Below, in pieces: positions 33,796 to 41,620 of a stretch of 64,000 bases of DNA. Position 1 is the stretch's first letter. The number at the start of each line of letters is the position of its first letter. The stretch spans positions 1 through 64,000 of the forward strand of contig NZ_JAWQUO010000014.1 in the NCBI RefSeq assembly GCF_033446605.1. The letters run 5' to 3'. This stretch comes from Iodobacter sp025352645. GTDB taxonomy: Bacteria > Pseudomonadota > Gammaproteobacteria > Burkholderiales > Chitinibacteraceae. The position numbers and the translations under genes were made by a program. The notes under the pieces are model-generated. The model worked only from the letters and a program-made list of their open reading frames with translations, had not been told where the DNA came from and made no database searches.

Positions 33796-34509
33796 TTATT
33801 GTTTCCATAAATAAATAGAATCTTTACCATCGCCATTCAGTGATTTATTTTGCTCCACTAAAAGATAGCGAGTTTTACCATCAGCAATCAATTTAAACGC
33901 ATGTAATCGGGTGTTGGCCGAAACAATATTTAAGCCCGTTTGCATTTGAGTAAAATCAGCGGGCGAATAGATCGTCGTTACGCCAGTGCTATTGGGGTAA
34001 TGAAATGTGGTGCGGCTCATATTGCCTTGTGCATCAAAGCTTAAGCGTTCAGTTTGGCTGTCATCCTGGCAATCACTTACGCTGGTGGTAAAATTTTGCC
34101 CTGCCAGATCTAGAGCCGATGTCACTTTGATGGCATTGGCGGCGACTAAAACATAAGTCGCTTTTTTATCTTGAACGCCGCCCAAGCCTGGCTCGCACAG
34201 CATGGCGGCAAACGGCAGGTGTGGGTTTTCTGGCAGTTGATACACGCCGCTGCCGCCGCTTAAGCCATTGCCCCAGCTATATGTGCCATTACTGGCATAG
34301 GTGAAGCTGCCTTTAGGAAGAATAGGGCTGCTGATCCCTGCGCCGTAATCGCTGAGCTGCGCACTGCTCGTTTGCGAATCTGTGGCCGCGTAGTGGTAGG
34401 CGATGTATTTACTGCTGACTGTTGTGTGGGGGGTAGGGCTATCGTTACCACCGCCGCCACCACAGGCCGCTAAAGCAAATGTAATCAGGCAGATTGTATT
34501 TTTTTTCAT
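33796..34509 (-). CDS. Putative lipoprotein of unknown function
   Basis: A 237-residue protein with a lipoprotein signal peptide (MKKNTICLITFALAAC, lipobox LAAC at 13-16) and a poly-Gly stretch right after the lipid-anchored Cys (GGGGGNDS). The rest is beta-rich and polar, with Cys pairs at LCEPG and SDCQDD. No domain recognised. Its start lies 4 bases downstream of the stop of the GNAT pseudogene. The residue after the Cys is Gly, giving no lipoprotein-sorting Asp, so outer-membrane location is expected. Confidence 0.65.
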   Translation of the reverse strand: MKKNTICLITFALAACGGGGGNDSPTPHTTVSSKYIAYHYAATDSQTSSAQLSDYGAGISSPILPKGSFTYASNGTYSWGNGLSGGSGVYQLPENPHLPFAAMLCEPGLGGVQDKKATYVLVAANAIKVTSALDLAGQNFTTSVSDCQDDSQTERLSFDAQGNMSRTTFHYPNSTGVTTIYSPADFTQMQTGLNIVSANTRLHAFKLIADGKTRYLLVEQNKSLNGDGKDSIYLWKQ

Positions 34510-34513
34510 GGGA

Positions 34514-35067
34514 TTAAATCTTTGTGAGTGTGGATGTGAATTCAGTATTTAATAGGCCGTAAATTAAATCATTGCACCATTGATTATTTAATTTAAAGTT
34601 ATCTCTTATCCTGCCTTCTTGTATAAAGCCTGAATGTTCTAATAGTTTGCTTGAGGCGATATTTCCTTCGCTTACTGTGGCGGTGATTTTGTGGAATAAA
34701 CAGTCATTAAAGGCAAATTGCAATATGGCTTGCAAAGATTCTTTGCCATAGCCTTTACCTTGCAGGCTTGGGTGCAATAAATAGCCCACTTCGGCCTGCT
34801 GATAAGGCTGCCATTTGGGCATAAAGCTCGTTACGCCAACGGGGGTATGATTGGCTTTATCAAAAATAACCAAGCATAGCCAGTGTGCGCTGTGTTTATT
34901 CCAAGCTGCTAGGCGGCTATTAAATTTTCATTTATTTCATCGGTAGATATAGGGTCGCCTACATATTTCATTGTTTCTGGATGTTGATAAAGTTGGGTGA
35001 AAAAACCTCTATCTGCTTCGGTGAGAGACTTAATAATTAATCTTGGTGTTTCTGAACAGATGCTCAT
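34514..35067 (-). pseudogene. Frameshifted GNAT acetyltransferase gene
   Basis: An ATG at 35067 opens MSICSETPRLIIKSLTEADRG..., a RimJ/RimL-like start, but the frame stops at a TAG after NENLIAA (~34910). Adding one base within the aaatttaat run at ~34920-34928 joins it to the frame NSRLAAWNKHSAHWLCLVIFDKAN... that ends at 34514 with ...LLEHSGFIQEGRIRDNFKLNNQWCNDLIYGLL. The two parts together give a full-length ~185-residue GNAT. So this is a single-base frameshift (or a sequencing error). A 119-codon frame from 34873 is the downstream part only. Confidence 0.75.
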
Positions 35068-35222
35068 CTTATGGCCTGTTGTTTTTTTAATTCTTGGCTA
35101 AGCAATGAATAATTCATCAGTGAGATATATTTACCCTCTTTGATTTCGCACTCCCGGCTGATACCCTCTAAAGTAAAATTAAAGGCTTGCAGAAGCTGCT
35201 GCGATTTTACGTTTTCTATTTC
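35064..35222 (-). pseudogene. C-terminal remnant of another GNAT gene
   Basis: The minus-strand frame reads ENVKSQQLLQAFNFTLEGISRECEIKEGKYISLMNYSLL, the conserved end of a RimJ/RimL-type acetyltransferase (N-x-x-S-x-x-L, GF-x-LEG, Y-x-L). It has no N-terminal two-thirds: upstream is the stop of the LysE gene. It ends in an ATGA overlap with the frameshifted GNAT. A deletion probably fused the end of LysE to this remnant. Confidence 0.7.
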
Positions 35223-35227
35223 TTTCC

Positions 35228-35833
35228 CTAGGCTAATAAAGCCAATTCACCCTGTAATAAAAATAATGCGGTAATGGCCATTAACCCTGCCATCGTGCCA
35301 TTAAATAGCTTTAATTTTTTGGGAACGAGCAAATGCTGGCGTAAAGCATCGCCCAGCCATGCCCAAATACAGATGCAGGGTAAATTAATCAAAGCGCATA
35401 AAACGGCTAAGCCCGCTGCGGCGAGCATGCTATTTTGCTCGGCAGGCAAAAACAAAATTACGGTGTTGATCACCATCACCCATGCTTTGGGGTTAATCCA
35501 CTGGAATAGCGCTGCGGCTAAAAAACTCATGGGCTTAGCGGCTTCTTTGCCCTCAGGCGATCCGGCTTTCCATATTTTCCACGATAGCCACAATAAATAA
35601 GCGCAGCCAAATACGCCTAAAATGGGGCGTACTGTATTAATACTGCTCATCACCCAAGCCAGAAGTACGCCAACGATAAACACCTGAATGCCGTGGCCAA
35701 TGCTAATGCCTAATAAATGCGGAATGCTGCGGCGAAAGCCAAAATTGCCGCCAGAAGCCGCTAGCATCAGGTTATTGGGGCCGGGGGTGACGGACATCAG
35801 CGAGACATAGCTCAATAAGGCGGGGTTAAACAT
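35228..35833 (-). CDS. LysE/RhtB family amino-acid exporter
   Basis: A 201-residue inner-membrane exporter with six membrane segments. The family signature TPGPNNLML occurs at 16-24 (MSVTPGPNN), with GxxIGHGIQV following. It exports amino acids or related metabolites. It is divergent from the truncated MocR gene at 36231. MocR regulators are often paired with a divergent exporter, and the intergenic DNA here is duplicated next to the intact MocR gene at 41621, so that regulator is the probable original partner. Confidence 0.88.
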   Translation of the reverse strand: MFNPALLSYVSLMSVTPGPNNLMLAASGGNFGFRRSIPHLLGISIGHGIQVFIVGVLLAWVMSSINTVRPILGVFGCAYLLWLSWKIWKAGSPEGKEAAKPMSFLAAALFQWINPKAWVMVINTVILFLPAEQNSMLAAAGLAVLCALINLPCICIWAWLGDALRQHLLVPKKLKLFNGTMAGLMAITALFLLQGELALLA

Positions 35834-35865
35834 AGACTTGGCTCTGTATGGGTGAAAGGCAATTC

Positions 35866-35945
35866 ATCATAAAAGCTTCGTCACAAAGGTTACAGTGTCA
35901 TTGCTTGCTAATTTTTATGGGTACAATTTAGACATTGCGGTATTA
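35866..35945. repeat. Duplicated LysE-MocR intergenic segment, copy 1
   Basis: About 80 bases (atcataaaagc...tttatgggtacaattta...) nearly identical to 41530-41609. In this copy ~285 bases of other sequence (35946-36230) separate it from the MocR start; at copy 2 only ~14 bases do. Confidence 0.75.
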
Positions 35946-36230
35946 TCCAAAATGGATAGGTTTTATCTTGAAGTTGGGGGATGACTTTGCGCTGAATACG
36001 GTACTCGCTGGTGGTCAGCCTACAACCTAGCGATGGCGCGCGCAGTCCTATTAAGCGTGCCTTTGGAGGAAAGAGCCGCAATATACGCAGGCTCGCTACA
36101 TTGTTTATGCCCTTGTGATAAAGCGTAAACTCCACCGATAAAGCGTGATACATCGCGACAGAATGCAGCAGATGTTAAGCAAGGAAGCCACCCTCTTCAC
36201 TTGTGAATGAAACGTCAACAGAGCCTAGTG

Positions 36231-36608
36231 ATGCAAATAGATACGCTTTATCAGCAGTTGGCCAATGATTTTGCGCAGGCAATCAGCCACGGCTCTTTGC
36301 CGCCCGGCTCCCGATTGCCATCGGTGCGTAAAACGGCACAAAGCCGCAGTTTGTCTTTGAATACGGTACTTACCGCCTATCGAATGTTGGAAGACCGTGG
36401 CCTAGTGGTGGCTAGGCCACAATCTGGCTATTACGTGCGCAGCCATTTGCCTATGCTACCAACGGGTAAAGTAGGCGCAGCGCCTAGCTCGGCTCAAGGC
36501 CCCGTCGGTGAGGTGCTGGATTTGATCGGTGCGGCCTTATTGGCCCAGCAAACACCGGGCTATATCAATCTGGCCTTAGCCTGCCCCAAGGGGGGGCACC
36601 CTAGCTGA
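36231..36608 (+). pseudogene. 5' fragment of a MocR-type regulator gene
   Basis: The first ~122 codons (GntR winged helix plus linker) of the regulator encoded intact at 41621-43066. Bases 36231-36593 match 41624-41986 with only a few substitutions. After ACPKGG the sequence leaves the family and stops at 36608. A frame from 36207 adds eight codons that have no counterpart in the intact gene. The fragment lacks the aminotransferase domain, so if translated it would be a DNA-binding domain only. It marks the left edge of the inserted cassette. Confidence 0.85.
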
Positions 36609-36662
36609 TCTGCTGCTATAGCATTTTCTGTAAGTGTTTCTCAATGAGTCAAAATTAAGACC

Positions 36663-36692
36663 ATTGATATTCAATGCCCCTCCAGCTAGAAT
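36663..36692 (+). promoter_or_regulatory. Sigma-70 promoter with palindrome before the three-gene cassette
   Basis: TTGATA (36664-36669), 17-base spacer, TAGAAT (36687-36692), ~70 bases before the first start codon. The -35 box lies in a perfect palindrome ATTGA-tat-TCAAT (36663-36675), with a related tatcaat further down (36701). This layout would suit autorepression by the winged-helix protein. Inferred from sequence only. Confidence 0.5.
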
Positions 36693-36764
36693 CAATTAAG
36701 TATCAATGATTTTTTGTTGATTTTTGGGGTGATTGGTCGATTTTTTACTTTGGAAGGGAATGTC

Positions 36765-37421
36765 ATGAGCAATAATCATTGGCAGTTGCTGGAAGACATC
36801 CAGCAAAAGATGAAGCAGGCCTCAGATTTGCCTCGTGGGATCTTTAATGGAGTGGCTGAGCGTCTGGATGAAGCCCTTACAGGCTCATCGCGTGCGTCGA
36901 TCGAAGCTTTGAATGCACAATTGGCAGGTTTATTGGATCGTTTGCTGAGCCTCGAACCGGCTACTGCTCAGGCTATTCTTGGCGCGCAGCCAGATCACAA
37001 AAATGAGCAAGCGGCTTATATCATTGGCCAAGTGAGCTTTGCACAACTATTGGCGGCACAAGCCGCAGAACGGCGAGTGGATGATGAGTTCACTACTTGG
37101 ATGAGCAGTAGTTTGTTTAAGCCCTATATTGATGCGCTTGCTCGTAAGGATTTAAATGGGAAAGAGCTTGCTGAAATTTGCAATGAAGTACCAGAAACCG
37201 TTAGCCGAAAATTAAAACAATTACGGGAACTTGGCATTACTGAATTCAGGCGAGAAGGGACACGTTTTTATAATTTTTTGACTCCAGCTGCGCGTTCGGT
37301 TTTGTCTGAAAGCAAGTCTTTAGAGGTGAGCGACAAGCCTAAATTAACGCTTATCGCAGAGCTTCGTAGTGCTGCGCCATCTCATATGCAGCACAGTCAA
37401 TCGCTCGCTCAGGCGGCATAA
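36765..37421 (+). CDS. Winged-helix protein of the three-gene cassette
   Basis: A 218-residue soluble protein. The ATG at 36765 is chosen because GGAAGGGAA precedes it by four bases. Residues 1-120 are helical (WQLLEDIQQKMKQASDLPRGIFNGVAERLDE...). Residues ~125-195 form a winged helix-turn-helix of the MarR/ArsR style: LNGKELAEICNEVPETVSRKLKQLRELGITEFRREGTRFYNF. This is a DNA-binding protein, probably the local regulator. It ends one base before the ATPase start codon (TAACATG), so the genes are co-transcribed. I do not recognise its N-terminal domain. Confidence 0.7.
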   Translation: MSNNHWQLLEDIQQKMKQASDLPRGIFNGVAERLDEALTGSSRASIEALNAQLAGLLDRLLSLEPATAQAILGAQPDHKNEQAAYIIGQVSFAQLLAAQAAERRVDDEFTTWMSSSLFKPYIDALARKDLNGKELAEICNEVPETVSRKLKQLRELGITEFRREGTRFYNFLTPAARSVLSESKSLEVSDKPKLTLIAELRSAAPSHMQHSQSLAQAA

Positions 37422-37422
37422 C

Positions 37423-39729
37423 ATGGCACAAGAAAATAGTATTGGTAAAATCGTTACGTTTTACTCTTTTAAAGGAGGAGTAGGACGGACAATGGCCGTG
37501 GCTAATTTGGCTTTTCTGGCGGCTTTAAATGGCAAGCGTGTGCTGGTTATGGATTGGGACCTGGAAGCGCCGGGGCTTGCGTATTATTTTCGAGGTTTGT
37601 TGAGTAGTGCAGAAACGAGGGCGCTTGGAGATGCACCGGGTGTCTTGGATATTTTAAGCGAGTGGAGCGCTACGATTGAGAAGGCAGAGTCAGACGAAGA
37701 AGTCTCCGCTTTGCAGCAGCGTTTTGAAGAAGGTTCGGTTTTTAAAGATTGTGTGCGAACTTTAATTGAAGCTGAGATGTCGGCCGATTTGCTACCTGCC
37801 ACGGCGGCCCTAGATATTATTAGTGCGGGCAGTAATAAGGTTAAAGCGATCACAACAGCGGGTGATTTACCTTATGAAGAAGCGCTTGCTCAGTTTTCGT
37901 GGGCCGATTTTTTTGATAAATATGCAGGCGGCTTCGCATTAGAGCAATTGCGGCTTTGGGCAAAGAAGAATTACGATTTTGTACTCATAGATAGTCGGAC
38001 GGGGTTATCTGATATTGCAGGCGTTTGCACCATGCAATTGCCAGATTCAGTGGCGCTATGTTTTGCACTCAATCAGCAAAATATTGATGGTATTGCTAAA
38101 GTTTCAGCCGCAATTCGTAGCAAGCGTCAGGATGCGGTGATTCAGCGTGCTATACCAATGCGGGTTGGAAATATCGATGCAGCAGATGGAAGTGATGCAC
38201 AAGCGCGTGCTCTTTCTGCTTTAAGCCATATTGGTGGCGGTATTTCGGCGGATATCAAAGCAGATATGGCGATGTTATCTATTAAATTGGTTGATGATCT
38301 GCCCTTTTATGAAACGCTTGCGCCATTTGTAGCAAAAGACCCAGAGCTTGATAAATTGACCTTGAATTATCTACGTCTTGGAAAACATTTGCTGGATGTG
38401 TCTTTATCAATTCCGGTCTTTAATTCAGAAGTACTAAAAAAAATACAGCAACGCCTTCAGCCACGTAATGCAACAATTGAATATATTAATTCATTGCAAT
38501 CGGCAGAGCCTGTGCGTGCAATTGATGAGTTAAGCCAATTAATTGATGCTGCGTATGATACGGCTGTAAATGGTGGTGTGCTGGATGAAATATATTTACA
38601 TGCTTTACTTGAGGTGGGTATTGACATAAGTGAGCAGTATAGCATCGAGGACGATTTTTATATAAAATTGGAAAAAACACTAGATACTATTTGTGTTCTA
38701 TATAAAAAAGAACCTGTGAAGTGGAAAGAGTTCCTTGTTTCTGAAATTCAATTGGTTATTGAATATTCAATGATGCACTTACCTGCTAATAATGTTAGAA
38801 AATGGTTTTGCGAACTGGATAATATCTTAGTAAATGAAGTATCTACTGCTTCTCGGTTAAAAAGAATGAATTATTTGCGGAGTTCCGCGCAAATTAGTCT
38901 GGATAATAACGATGGCGATGCATTGAATGATAGTGTTTCTCGTATTAATAATATTTACCAAAGTATTATTTCTGAAAAAGTGGTTCTTGACCCTGTAGAA
39001 AAAAAATCAATGCAGGCATCAATAGTAGATGTACAGTTATTGCTTGGAAATATTGCGTTAAAGAATAATGATATAGCTGAAGCTAGAGAATGCTATGAGA
39101 ATGGTTTAAGTCTTTTTCCTAGTTTAGATCTAATTGAGACTGATACTGACTTAGGAATATTATGTTTTCGTCTTCACTATCAGCTTACTAAATTACCAAT
39201 CTTGACAAAATTGGAGGCCGCTCAACATGCTAGCAAGGCTGTGCGTTTTTCTGGGCGTTTATTTCGATTTAAATTTTTTGAGTTAGCTAAGTTTGTGCTC
39301 CAAGCATCAGATTACCCTGAGGTTATTCTTGATTTTTGCGAATCATTTGTGAATGTAGCAGAGTCGAATAATCAATTGATATTATCTCAATACTTGTTGG
39401 GAGGGGCTTCAGGGAATGGTGTGAATTTAATTGATTTCATTAGTGATTTTTCTAAAATATTGATTGTTCATAATACTGAACGTGCAAACAGTGTGCTGCG
39501 TAGTTTGCTACAGCTCCTATCTTTTTCGTTTGATTCTCTTATTAGAAGAAAAATTATTCATGGTGATGCTATTGAATTAAGAGATAAACTGTCTTTTCAA
39601 TTGAATGAGTTGAGTATTATATTAGCTGGGGCCGGCATTTCAATGGAAGATTTTTCAGGCTTGGCTAAAGCACAGAATGCCTATTCTGGGGCATTTTCGA
39701 GTGACGATTCATCTATGAATGCAGAATAA
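37423..39729 (+). CDS. KGGVGR-type SIMIBI ATPase with C-terminal helical repeats
   Basis: A 768-residue protein. The N-terminal ~340 residues are a MinD/ParA-like SIMIBI domain: deviant Walker A K17-GGVGRT-23 with Arg22 in place of the usual P-loop Lys, DWDLEAPG (44-51) for switch I and DSRTGLSDI from D190 for switch II. This KGGVGR/DSRTG combination defines a separate ATPase group often found in multi-gene conflict islands rather than in cell division. Residues ~350-768 are an all-helical solenoid with at least one TPR-like unit (LLLGNIALKNNDIAEARECYENGLSLFPS). The second half of the gene is more A+T rich. Start chosen at 37423 directly after the upstream stop. It probably acts as the NTP-driven sensor or switch. 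Confidence 0.8.
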   Translation: MAQENSIGKIVTFYSFKGGVGRTMAVANLAFLAALNGKRVLVMDWDLEAPGLAYYFRGLLSSAETRALGDAPGVLDILSEWSATIEKAESDEEVSALQQRFEEGSVFKDCVRTLIEAEMSADLLPATAALDIISAGSNKVKAITTAGDLPYEEALAQFSWADFFDKYAGGFALEQLRLWAKKNYDFVLIDSRTGLSDIAGVCTMQLPDSVALCFALNQQNIDGIAKVSAAIRSKRQDAVIQRAIPMRVGNIDAADGSDAQARALSALSHIGGGISADIKADMAMLSIKLVDDLPFYETLAPFVAKDPELDKLTLNYLRLGKHLLDVSLSIPVFNSEVLKKIQQRLQPRNATIEYINSLQSAEPVRAIDELSQLIDAAYDTAVNGGVLDEIYLHALLEVGIDISEQYSIEDDFYIKLEKTLDTICVLYKKEPVKWKEFLVSEIQLVIEYSMMHLPANNVRKWFCELDNILVNEVSTASRLKRMNYLRSSAQISLDNNDGDALNDSVSRINNIYQSIISEKVVLDPVEKKSMQASIVDVQLLLGNIALKNNDIAEARECYENGLSLFPSLDLIETDTDLGILCFRLHYQLTKLPILTKLEAAQHASKAVRFSGRLFRFKFFELAKFVLQASDYPEVILDFCESFVNVAESNNQLILSQYLLGGASGNGVNLIDFISDFSKILIVHNTERANSVLRSLLQLLSFSFDSLIRRKIIHGDAIELRDKLSFQLNELSIILAGAGISMEDFSGLAKAQNAYSGAFSSDDSSMNAE

Positions 39730-39731
39730 AA

Positions 39732-41198
39732 ATGATGGAAGAGCATAGCCAAAACAAATCACCAGCCGATTTATTTCTTTGTCTTTTTGCAAAAGCAGAA
39801 GGCATGACCGCCCATCAACGGCGTACTGTTGTAAAGGATGCCACCTTTAAACCAAGTATTGAGAATGCATTAAGAAAGAACTCAGGGGATGATGCGTTTA
39901 CTGCCGTAGAGGGGCTACTTTCCAAGGGAGGTGGCCTTCCGGCGGAGGTAAACGGTCGTATTTTAATGGCTATGCAGGCCATTGATGAATTTTTCTATCT
40001 CATTAACCCGCGTGCTCAATTTGTTCCTTTGGCTAAACCTGCTCATAAATTGCCTGATTGGCTGCGTGATTTACGGGATGCCCGCCGTATTTCTGGCCGC
40101 TATGCTCAAAATGAGAGATTTAATCTGGTACCGCGTGGCCCGCTGCTACGGCGGGATCGTGATGAAAATGCCTCTAATGCTGAAAGTCTATTGGATCGAT
40201 TTACGGCTTTAACACCCGTGCCTATTACTTTAAGCATAGATACGCGCAAAATTAATGTTGAGTATGTCGTTATTGGTCTCGGCGCAATAGATGGGGTTGT
40301 TGCGGGTAAAAAAACAGGCCATGAAAAAGTTGTATTTATTCCGCTTGCTGAGAAAAAGGCTGATTTAGTTTTGAGTGAGCGAACTATTTCAGAGCAGCCC
40401 TATGTGGACTTTTTCTTAAGTCCCTCACTGAATGCTGCAAATATTATTCATGAGGTTTTAAAAAATACCGGCCCAGTTGATATTGCATTTGCGCCGGAGT
40501 TGGTGACCAAAGAAGAACATGCAGATAATTTGGCCGCATTACTGAATGCTAGCCCTGTTTTATCACGAATGATTATTGCAGGCTCAGGCCAGACAAGGGC
40601 GCTCTGCCCTGAAGGGCTGGCTTGGAATGAAGCACGCATATTCAATGGCAAGGGTAGCGAGTTATGGCGGCAAAGAAAGCTGTGGCCAGCAGGCTTAGCA
40701 GCGGAGCGGGCCAAGGAGTACGGGCTGGATTGCCCTGATGGCAAATTGGCGATGGAAGATAACGCCGAGGGTGACACTGTGGTGATTGCAGATCTTGATG
40801 GCTTGGGGAGATGCGTCGTACTTATTTGCCAAGATATTCAAGCCAAGCCTATGACCGCAGATTTAATTGATCGCTTTCAACCGGATTGGGTGTTCATCCC
40901 CGTGCTGGACCCTGGCGTACAAGAGGGGAGATGGGGCCATCAACGCTGCTTTGAGTTGAGTGAGGCGTCGAATACTCGTTTTATGATCGCTAGTAGTACG
41001 GCTCTTGCGGATAGGCTTGGTTGGAAAGACCCAGTTGCTTGTGGTTTGGCAATTGGCCCCAAGGCCCCTAGTGCAGACGGAGATCAGGGGCGTGTATGTA
41101 AAGAGGCAGAGATCTTAGCGGGTACAGCACCCGGCTATGCAAAAATTGAATGGCGTAGTGATGGGTGGAAAAAATCGACCTTAAGTGCAAATAAGTGA
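39732..41198 (+). CDS. Nitrilase-fold protein of the three-gene cassette
   Basis: A 488-residue protein. Residues 1-100 are a helical domain and 100-220 are of unclear fold. The region ~240-480 matches the carbon-nitrogen hydrolase (nitrilase) superfamily with the full catalytic triad: E256 in FAPELV, K316 in WRQRKLWPAG, C366 in VVLICQDI. The strand after the Cys, PDWVFIPVLDPG, is also typical. Members hydrolyse nitriles or amides, including NAD-related and glutamine substrates. It follows the ATPase by two bases, without a clear ribosome binding site, so translation is probably coupled. As the only clear enzyme of the cassette it is the likely effector. Substrate unknown. Confidence 0.78.
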   Translation: MMEEHSQNKSPADLFLCLFAKAEGMTAHQRRTVVKDATFKPSIENALRKNSGDDAFTAVEGLLSKGGGLPAEVNGRILMAMQAIDEFFYLINPRAQFVPLAKPAHKLPDWLRDLRDARRISGRYAQNERFNLVPRGPLLRRDRDENASNAESLLDRFTALTPVPITLSIDTRKINVEYVVIGLGAIDGVVAGKKTGHEKVVFIPLAEKKADLVLSERTISEQPYVDFFLSPSLNAANIIHEVLKNTGPVDIAFAPELVTKEEHADNLAALLNASPVLSRMIIAGSGQTRALCPEGLAWNEARIFNGKGSELWRQRKLWPAGLAAERAKEYGLDCPDGKLAMEDNAEGDTVVIADLDGLGRCVVLICQDIQAKPMTADLIDRFQPDWVFIPVLDPGVQEGRWGHQRCFELSEASNTRFMIASSTALADRLGWKDPVACGLAIGPKAPSADGDQGRVCKEAEILAGTAPGYAKIEWRSDGWKKSTLSANK

Positions 41199-41202
41199 GT
41201 AT

Positions 41203-41231
41203 TACGGCATTGATAGCGCATCAATGCCGTA
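41203..41231 (+). terminator. Hairpin at the end of the three-gene cassette
   Basis: Perfect 12-base arms tacggcattgat and atcaatgccgta with a five-base loop, starting five bases after the nitrilase-fold stop. No T tract follows, so it may stabilise the transcript or end it inefficiently. Confidence 0.55.
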
Positions 41232-41245
41232 GGTTGATTCAGCTA

Positions 41246-41530
41246 TTAATTCACGCTGTATTCCTTAATATCTTTTAGCCGTTTAAATAGCCACAATCGT
41301 GAAGGGGCTTGCGTTGGCTTGCCTCGCCTAACATTAAATTTTACCGTGTCGGCTGCTGCCGCTACGCCATCAATTTTGCAGCCAGTTAGCTTGTCATCGC
41401 TGATCACGATGCCTTCAGGATCGATGCCGTTTTATCGGTGGCGAGCGTTTGCGGGGTATCGGACAGAGGCGCTTCTATACTTTGTTGTCGTCGGCATTTA
41501 AAATATCAGAGACTGAAACAAGGCTGGCTA
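41246..41530 (-). pseudogene. Internally deleted remnant of the phytase-like gene
   Basis: Similar to 43728-43885 (last codons of the phytase-like lipoprotein) and, after a jump, to 44598-44770 of the same gene with another small deletion (around 41485). It shares the orientation and the stop-codon end. It ends at 41530, where the copy of the LysE-MocR intergenic segment begins. It shows that a segment carrying both genes was duplicated and then decayed. Confidence 0.75.
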
Positions 41531-41609
41531 ATCATAAAAGCATCGTCATAAAGGTTGCAGTGTCATTGCTAGCCTATGTTTATGGGTACAATTTAGGCGT
41601 CGTGGCCTT
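41530..41609. repeat. Duplicated LysE-MocR intergenic segment, copy 2
   Basis: About 80 bases matching 35866-35945. Here it leads directly into the intact MocR gene, so this is the regulator's natural promoter region; the LysE half of the divergent pair is absent at this copy. Confidence 0.75.
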
Positions 41610-41620
41610 ACTCGGTACTT

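Noticed and set aside
35908..36153. 81-codon minus-strand frame in the LysE-MocR gap
   Set aside because: The gap is a duplicated non-coding segment with an unrelated insertion; no ribosome binding site.
36207..36230. Upstream ATG for the truncated MocR copy
   Set aside because: The eight extra codons have no counterpart in the intact gene; homology starts at 36231.
37423..39729. Calling the cassette ATPase a chromosome-partition ParA or MinD
   Set aside because: Arg replaces the P-loop Lys (KGGVGRT), switch II is DSRTG, the tail is a long solenoid, and no ParB or MinE/MinC gene is near.
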